Shown here in pieces: positions 59,341 to 64,000 of a stretch of 64,000 nt of DNA. The first letter of the stretch is position 1. Each line of letters opens with the position of its first letter. Below the pieces are notes generated by a model. It saw nothing but the letters and a program-made list of their open reading frames with translations. It was not told the DNA's origin and ran no database searches. This DNA comes from VRUE01 sp963716245 (GTDB lineage Bacteria > Actinomycetota > Thermoleophilia > Solirubrobacterales > 70-9), in NCBI GenBank assembly GCA_963716245.1, contig OY970300.1, positions 1,178,001 through 1,242,000 of the forward strand, written 5' to 3'. A program made the position numbers and the translations under genes.

Positions 59341-59396
59341 GGCGGCATGATAGGCGCGATGCGGGTCGTCCCTTGGGACTGCCGTCGATCCGTCTG

Positions 59397-60803
59397 CTAC
59401 TGCGGCGCGATCGCGAAGTCGTCGAGGTAGTACTGCAGGAAGTCGGAGCGGAAGCCGACGTGCCCCGCGGTCAACGGCGCGCAGCCGGTGCCATCGGAGC
59501 GCACGCCGCGATCGACGGCCTGCAGGACCAGCACGCCGTCGCGGTAGAGGGAGATGGTGACCGAGCCGTCGGAGTTGGCGCGGCTGCTCGCCGCGATCCG
59601 CTGCCAGCTGCCGAGTGGGGTGCTGAAGCCGCTCTTGCTGGCGAGCAGGTAGTACGTGCCGCCGGTCGAGTAGTTGCCGCCACCGGTGTCGCCGAGGCAC
59701 TTCTTCTGGATGTAGACGTGGCCGTCCTTGATGTACGGCTCAGCGGTATAGAAGCCGCTCTCGGTCGCTCCCACCTCGCGATTCAAATAGAACTTGAAGC
59801 CGCCCCAGGTCGAGGGCACGCCGTCGCCCCAGGCAAGCGGCTTGATGCTTGCTTCGAGCTTGACGTTCCCGTAGCCCGACGCCTTGGTCCAGAAGCGCAT
59901 CTTGTTGGAGTGGGTGTAGGTCTGCGAGTACTTGTCCGCCGAGTTGCTGTCGAGGTTCCCCGTATAGGCCGCCCGCACCGGCTCGCCGTTCGGACCGGTG
60001 GTGGAGACCGAGAAGAGCGAGCCGCCGTCGGAGCGCCACACACCGGAGTGGACGGCCGTCGAGTCTGAGCTGTGCCAGCCGGCGTACTCGTTCGTGATCA
60101 GGGCGTTGGGGCCGTTGGCGGTCTCGAACCCGTCGACCATCGGCGTTCCTTGCGCGGGAGTCGGCTCGACCGGAGCGGGAACCTCGACGGTCCACTGGCG
60201 CGTGGCGGGACTCGGGTCGACGTTGCCTGCCCTGTCGGTCGCCCGGACCGAGAACACGTGACTCCCGGCGGCGAGGCTCGAGTAGGACTGCGGCGAGGAG
60301 CACCGAGACCAGGCCTCCGAGTCCAGCCTGCACTCGAACCGGCTGCGGCGCTCGGAGGATGAGAATCCAAACGATGCGGACTGCGCGTCGACGGTGCCGC
60401 TAGGCCCCGAGGAGATCGTGGTCTCGGGCGGGTCGATGTCGGCGACGATCCTCAGCCTGCTCGCGGTCGAGTCGAGCTGTGCGCTCTCCTCGCCGCGGCG
60501 GGGGGCTTCGGTTCCGCCGCCGGAGACCGGCTCGATCGGTAGGCGCAGCTGACCGCGCCGGACGGCTCGCCGGGCCTTGGCCAGGGTGAGACGACGCGGC
60601 TTGTAGTGACCGAGGCGTATCCTCGCGGCGCGAACGCTCTGGGGACGCACGCTGTCGATCAGAAAGACGACGGAGCGACCCTTGGCCTTGGCCGGCTTGA
60701 ACGAGTAGACCTTCGCCGCGGCGCCGGGCGCGCTCGTCACGCAGACGACGAGGACGAGGAGGGTGAGGCCGATGCTCGCGCGATTGAGTTTGCTCCGTGC
60801 CAT
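59397..60803 (-). CDS. Secreted protein: Ig-like domain plus one copy of the shared domain
   Basis: A 468-residue protein. The signal peptide (about 1-30) ends GAAA. Residues about 30-110 are basic and beta-rich (RLGHYKPRRLTLAKARRAV). Residues about 118-210 are an Ig-like domain of the DPPETTISSGPSGTV type with two Cys (FECRLDSEAWSRC) and SVRATDRAGNVDPSPA. Residues about 222-468 are the unassigned domain (NGPNALITNEYAGW, RSDGGSLFSVSTTGP, THSNKMRFWTKASGY, WGGFKFYLNRE, YIQKKC, GHVGFRSDFL). The Ig-like part is common in actinobacterial surface proteins. It is divergent from the tyrosine kinase gene. A surface glycan-binding role is likely. Confidence 0.78.
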   Translation of the reverse strand: MARSKLNRASIGLTLLVLVVCVTSAPGAAAKVYSFKPAKAKGRSVVFLIDSVRPQSVRAARIRLGHYKPRRLTLAKARRAVRRGQLRLPIEPVSGGGTEAPRRGEESAQLDSTASRLRIVADIDPPETTISSGPSGTVDAQSASFGFSSSERRSRFECRLDSEAWSRCSSPQSYSSLAAGSHVFSVRATDRAGNVDPSPATRQWTVEVPAPVEPTPAQGTPMVDGFETANGPNALITNEYAGWHSSDSTAVHSGVWRSDGGSLFSVSTTGPNGEPVRAAYTGNLDSNSADKYSQTYTHSNKMRFWTKASGYGNVKLEASIKPLAWGDGVPSTWGGFKFYLNREVGATESGFYTAEPYIKDGHVYIQKKCLGDTGGGNYSTGGTYYLLASKSGFSTPLGSWQRIAASSRANSDGSVTISLYRDGVLVLQAVDRGVRSDGTGCAPLTAGHVGFRSDFLQYYLDDFAIAPQ

Positions 60804-60949
60804 CCCGACCCTGCATCGGGTGGTGCGGCCGGCCGGATTAGCGTTGGTCGAGCCGCATCGACCATTCGTCCAGGATGGTTTGAAACAGCCCTTGCGACCT
60901 GGCGGACGGGGCCTCTGGCGGCGTCCGCCGAGCCCTTAGACTGTCCGCG

Positions 60950-62503
60950 ATGCAGGAAGAGAACCTCGTGGCCCGCAGCCCGGCCGAAAGGCTGCGCGAA
61001 TACCTCCGTGTGGCCAGGCGACGATGGCTGGTCCTCGCTCTCGCGACCGGGGCGGTGGCCGTGATCGCGCTGCTGCTCAGCCTTGCGGGGACGAAGAAGT
61101 ACGACGCGACCGCGGTCCTGCTGCTGCGCGAAGCCGATCCCGTCGACATGATTCTCGGCAACAGCAGCGAAGTCTCGGACCCCGAACGCGAGAGCAATAC
61201 GCAGATCGGCCTGATCAAGCTGGACCCGGTCGCCGAAGGCGTCAAGGAGGAGCTGGGACTCGATACGCCTACGGACGAGCTGCTCGATCAGGTGAGCACC
61301 GAGTTCCAGGGGAACTCGGACCTGGTCTCGGTGACGGTTCGAGACGAAAGCCCTCGGCTCGCCACCGCGATCGCCAACGCCTTCGCCACCGAGTACGTGA
61401 CTTTTCGCCGGGACACGGCTCGGGCCAGCCTCGAAGAAGCGGCGAAACTCGCCAACGAACGGCTCGAATCGCTCAGTCCGGAAGAGGTCGAATCGACCGA
61501 GGGCCGCGAGCTCGAAGCGCGTCTGCGCGAACTCGAGATCGCCTCGTCGTTGCAGACGGGCGGGGTCGAAGTGGTGAGGCGCGCCTCGGTGCCGGTGGAT
61601 CCGGCCGTGCCGAGGCCGCTGCTTTCGGCTTTCATCGGCCTCCTCGTCGGCTTCGCCCTGGCGGTGATGATCGTCGTCCTGCTCGAGTTCGCGGACCGGC
61701 GGATCAAGGACGAGGACGAAGCGCAGGAAATCCTCGAGCTTCCGCTGCTCGCCCGGGTCCCGCGATCCGGCCGCGGCGGCGATAACGGCGCGCGCGATCG
61801 CCTGCGCGACGAGGCATACGCCAGCCTCGCCGCCAACCTGCTCTTCGTCGATCGCAAGGAGCGCGGCACGGTCCTGCTGGTCACCTCTCCCGGCCCGAGC
61901 GATGGCAAGACGACGGTGACGCTCGGTCTGGCTCGGGCGTTGGCGACGCTGAGCAAACGGGTGATCGCGATCGAGGCGGACCTGCGTCATCCGCGGTTCG
62001 CCGAGCGGCTCAACCTCGGCCGCGAAGCAGGGTTCGCCGGCGTGGCCGGCGGGGCCATCGGTCTCGACAGCGCTCTGGTCGAGATCGACGCCGCGACCAT
62101 GCACATGGACGACGGCTCCACCGCCGGTCCGTCCTTCTCGGTGCTGCAGGCCGGCCCGCCGCTCACGGCTCCGCAGATGGTCCTGTCGCGCCCGACGACG
62201 GGCGAGATCTTCGCCGCCTGCCGTGAGCGGGCCGATTTCGTCCTGGTCGACGCTCCGCCGATCGGGGTCGTGCACGACGCGATCACCCTTGCCAACTTCG
62301 TCGATGCGGTCATGCTCGTCTCTCGGCTCGGCTGGACGACCAAGGACGTCGCGCGCGAATCGCTCCGCGTCCTCGGGCAGCTCGACCTCCGGGTACTCGG
62401 CTTGGTCCTGACCGCGACCGAACGTTCCGAAAGCTACTACCACCGTGAAGCCGCCGCGCAGCGTCGCCCGACCCCGACCGCGCGGGCCGGGATCAACGCC
62501 TAG
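60950..62503 (+). CDS. Polysaccharide chain-length / tyrosine autokinase (Wzz-Wzc type)
   Basis: A 517-residue protein. Wzz-like N-terminal part: membrane helix at about 27-47, extracytoplasmic coiled region, second helix at about 222-245. The kinase follows: Walker A SPGPSDGKTT (about 312), Walker A' IEADLRHPR (about 340) and Walker B LVDAPPIG (about 432). Such fusions set polysaccharide chain length and switch export by autophosphorylation. The C-terminus normally has a Tyr cluster; here only one Tyr pair (SESYYHREAA) is present, so regulation may differ. TAGACT ends 7 bases before the ATG, implying a leaderless mRNA. The stop lies 59 bases inside the flippase frame. Confidence 0.85.
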   Translation: MQEENLVARSPAERLREYLRVARRRWLVLALATGAVAVIALLLSLAGTKKYDATAVLLLREADPVDMILGNSSEVSDPERESNTQIGLIKLDPVAEGVKEELGLDTPTDELLDQVSTEFQGNSDLVSVTVRDESPRLATAIANAFATEYVTFRRDTARASLEEAAKLANERLESLSPEEVESTEGRELEARLRELEIASSLQTGGVEVVRRASVPVDPAVPRPLLSAFIGLLVGFALAVMIVVLLEFADRRIKDEDEAQEILELPLLARVPRSGRGGDNGARDRLRDEAYASLAANLLFVDRKERGTVLLVTSPGPSDGKTTVTLGLARALATLSKRVIAIEADLRHPRFAERLNLGREAGFAGVAGGAIGLDSALVEIDAATMHMDDGSTAGPSFSVLQAGPPLTAPQMVLSRPTTGEIFAACRERADFVLVDAPPIGVVHDAITLANFVDAVMLVSRLGWTTKDVARESLRVLGQLDLRVLGLVLTATERSESYYHREAAAQRRPTPTARAGINA

Positions 62504-63974
62504 CGCGGATACCCCGATAGCCGACGGTCGCCTCGACAGCCGTGCCGTCAGGAGCGTTCCCTGGACGCTGCTGACGTACGCCGGGAACCGCGGCATCGGG
62601 TTCATCGGCTCGATCGTCCTTGCGCGCCTGCTGCTTCCCTCCGATTTCGGCCTGATCGCGCTCGCCGGCAGCGTCACGCTCCTCCTCACCCACCTGCGCG
62701 ACCTCGGCCTCGCGGCGACGCTGATCTCGAGGCACGACCTGAGCAAGCATGCCCAGGGGACGATCCTGACGATGATGATCGCGCTCAGCATCGCGCTGGG
62801 GCTGGTCGGAGTCGCCCTGGCGCCGCTGATCGCGCGCGCCTTCGGCGAGGCGGAGCTGACCGACGTCGTGCGTGCCCTCTCCTTCACCGTCTGCCTGGGC
62901 TGCTTCCACGGCTTCGGCGAAGCCCAGCTCCAGAAGCACCTCCAGTTCCGCGGCCGTTTCATCGTGCTGGTCGGCCAGGCGGCGGTCTATTCGGCGGTCT
63001 CCATAGTGCTGGCCGCGACGACGGGCCTCGGCGTCTGGTGCATCGTGCTCGGGCGCGTCGCGATGAGCGCGGCGGGGACGGTCCTCTCGTTCGTCTGCGC
63101 GGCCCCGTACTGGGTGCGACCGAGGTGGAACGCGGCCGAGGCCCGCGACGCGTTCAATACCAGCCGCGGCTTCCTGGCCCAAGTCCTGCTCCACTTCATC
63201 CGCAACAACAGCGACTACGTCGTCGTCGGGCGTTACCTGTCGACCGCCGAGGTGGGCTTCTACTACACGGCCTACCGCCTCGCCGAACTTCCTTTCGCGG
63301 CGATCTCGGACCCGGTCTCACGGGTGACCTTCGCCGCCTTCTCGGAGATGAGGTCGCGGGGCGAAGACATCCGCGGCGCCTACCTCTCCGTGCTCCAGCT
63401 GGTCGCGGTCGTATCGGTGCCGCTGGGGATCGTGCTGAGTACCGCGGCGGAGCCCTTTACCCTCGCGGTGCTGGGCGAGAAGTGGTCGCCGATGGTCGGG
63501 ACGCTCTCGATCCTGGGCATCTGGGCGGGCCTCTATCCGCTCCAGAACACGGCTTCCTGGCTGCTCAACTCGAGTGGCGCGCCCGGCGCCCTGGCCAAGA
63601 TCAACGCGGCGCTCTACCCGCCCTTCCTCGCCGCCATCGTCCTGGCCGCATCGGGCCCGGGCATCGAGGCGGTCGCCTGGACGATCGTCGGCTACACGCT
63701 CGTTGCGCTCGCCGTCGTCTGGATCGTCTGCCGTGTCCGTGCGGGGGTCCCCGTCAGCCACCAGCTGCGTGCTGTCTGGTCTCCGGTGCTCGCCTGCGTT
63801 CCGGCCTGGCTGGTGGGGTACGCGGTCGCCGGTGCACTCGACGGCGAGCCGTGGCTCGGCTTGATCGGAACCGCTGCGGCCTGTCTCGCCTGTTACGCGG
63901 CGGCGCTTTCGCTCCTCGACTTCGGCCTCGTCAAGCGGTCGGTGGGGCAGATCGCGAAAACGCTTGGCCGCTGA
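62445..63974 (+). CDS. Wzx-like polysaccharide flippase (MOP superfamily)
   Basis: A 509-residue membrane protein with about 12-14 helices of the MOP/PST type, which flips lipid-linked oligosaccharides across the inner membrane. Characteristic are LLTYAGNRGIGFIGSIVLAR, RLLLPSDFGLIALAGSV, ARNF-like NTSRGFLAQVLLHFIRNNSDYVVVGRYL, YYTAYRLAELPF and ISDPVSRVTFAAFSEM. The start GTG lies 59 bases before the end of the kinase gene; I see no later start before the first helix, so a real overlap is likely. Together with the kinase and the O-antigen-ligase-like protein at 11513 it completes a Wzx/Wzy/Wzz-type set. Confidence 0.87.
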   Translation: MKPPRSVARPRPRGPGSTPSADTPIADGRLDSRAVRSVPWTLLTYAGNRGIGFIGSIVLARLLLPSDFGLIALAGSVTLLLTHLRDLGLAATLISRHDLSKHAQGTILTMMIALSIALGLVGVALAPLIARAFGEAELTDVVRALSFTVCLGCFHGFGEAQLQKHLQFRGRFIVLVGQAAVYSAVSIVLAATTGLGVWCIVLGRVAMSAAGTVLSFVCAAPYWVRPRWNAAEARDAFNTSRGFLAQVLLHFIRNNSDYVVVGRYLSTAEVGFYYTAYRLAELPFAAISDPVSRVTFAAFSEMRSRGEDIRGAYLSVLQLVAVVSVPLGIVLSTAAEPFTLAVLGEKWSPMVGTLSILGIWAGLYPLQNTASWLLNSSGAPGALAKINAALYPPFLAAIVLAASGPGIEAVAWTIVGYTLVALAVVWIVCRVRAGVPVSHQLRAVWSPVLACVPAWLVGYAVAGALDGEPWLGLIGTAAACLACYAAALSLLDFGLVKRSVGQIAKTLGR

Positions 63975-64000
63975 CGTGCCGGACGGTGTCGCGGACGCGG

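Overview
The window is GC-rich (roughly 70%), densely packed bacterial DNA, and almost every base outside short gaps is coding. GTG and TTG starts, -10 boxes of the TAGANT type, promoters that would give leaderless mRNAs, a GTP-type PEP carboxykinase, a DUF4333 lipoprotein and HxlR/HipBA regulators all point to an Actinomycetota. A Chloroflexus-like malyl-CoA lyase, secreted proteins built on a PPGNSAANQY-type motif, and glycosyltransferases carrying a WWLDHY-type tail make class Thermoleophilia (Solirubrobacterales) my best guess. This is an inference from family resemblance; there is no rRNA gene in view.

Left part (1-16.8 kb). The first 400 bases hold no gene I can support. A truncated initiator tRNA (3' half only) with its terminator overlaps the stop codon of an MMPL exporter, and a divergent HxlR-type regulator sits behind a perfect operator palindrome. 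A secreted seven-repeat protein of lower GC follows. Then comes a leftward operon for a divergent succinyl-CoA-ligase-like enzyme (beta, alpha) plus a FixX-like ferredoxin, and an XRE/nucleotidyltransferase pair resembling a toxin-antitoxin system. Next is a leftward polysaccharide set: a small anchored secreted protein, a secreted clan-A glycoside hydrolase and a UDP-sugar dehydrogenase. Opposite it lie an O-antigen-ligase-like protein, a DUF4333 lipoprotein, PEP carboxykinase and, convergent, malyl-CoA lyase.

Centre (16.9-43.7 kb). Nineteen same-strand genes, most overlapping by 1-14 bases or separated by less than 10, form one long glycan-assembly locus. It contains a glycosidase-glycosyltransferase fusion, an MsbA-type ABC exporter, six proteins with GT2 catalytic domains besides that fusion, one GT4, four paralogous CgeB-like transferases, two sulfotransferases, a methyltransferase, a WecE-type sugar aminotransferase, a phosphotransferase-fold kinase and a ChbG/YdjC-like deacetylase. 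Two accessory domains that I do not recognise as named families are shuffled among these proteins: a GWALG...RPD..AFPD module and a RGD..GR..HFPQ / GAEYLVVP..WWL.HY module. The second also occurs as a free-standing protein with two copies. This modular, sulfotransferase-containing locus is the strongest candidate for something undescribed.

Right part (43.7-64 kb). A GalE-like epimerase, a HipBA module with a clear operator, an acyl-CoA dehydrogenase, a 25-residue tandem-repeat membrane protein, a Hanks-type kinase with DLS in place of DFG, an SCP2 protein and a lysyl-oxidase/LamG/FN3 secreted protein come first. After them are a MaoC hydratase, a hexapeptide acetyltransferase, an ATP-grasp enzyme, a polysaccharide deacetylase, a FemAB-like transferase, two secreted proteins sharing a roughly 235-residue domain in three copies, a Wzz/Wzc-type tyrosine kinase and a Wzx-like flippase. 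Taken with the centre, at least half the window serves export and decoration of a surface polysaccharide. A second, scattered theme is C4/CoA-ester metabolism (ligase, malyl-CoA lyase, PEP carboxykinase, acyl-CoA dehydrogenase, MaoC).
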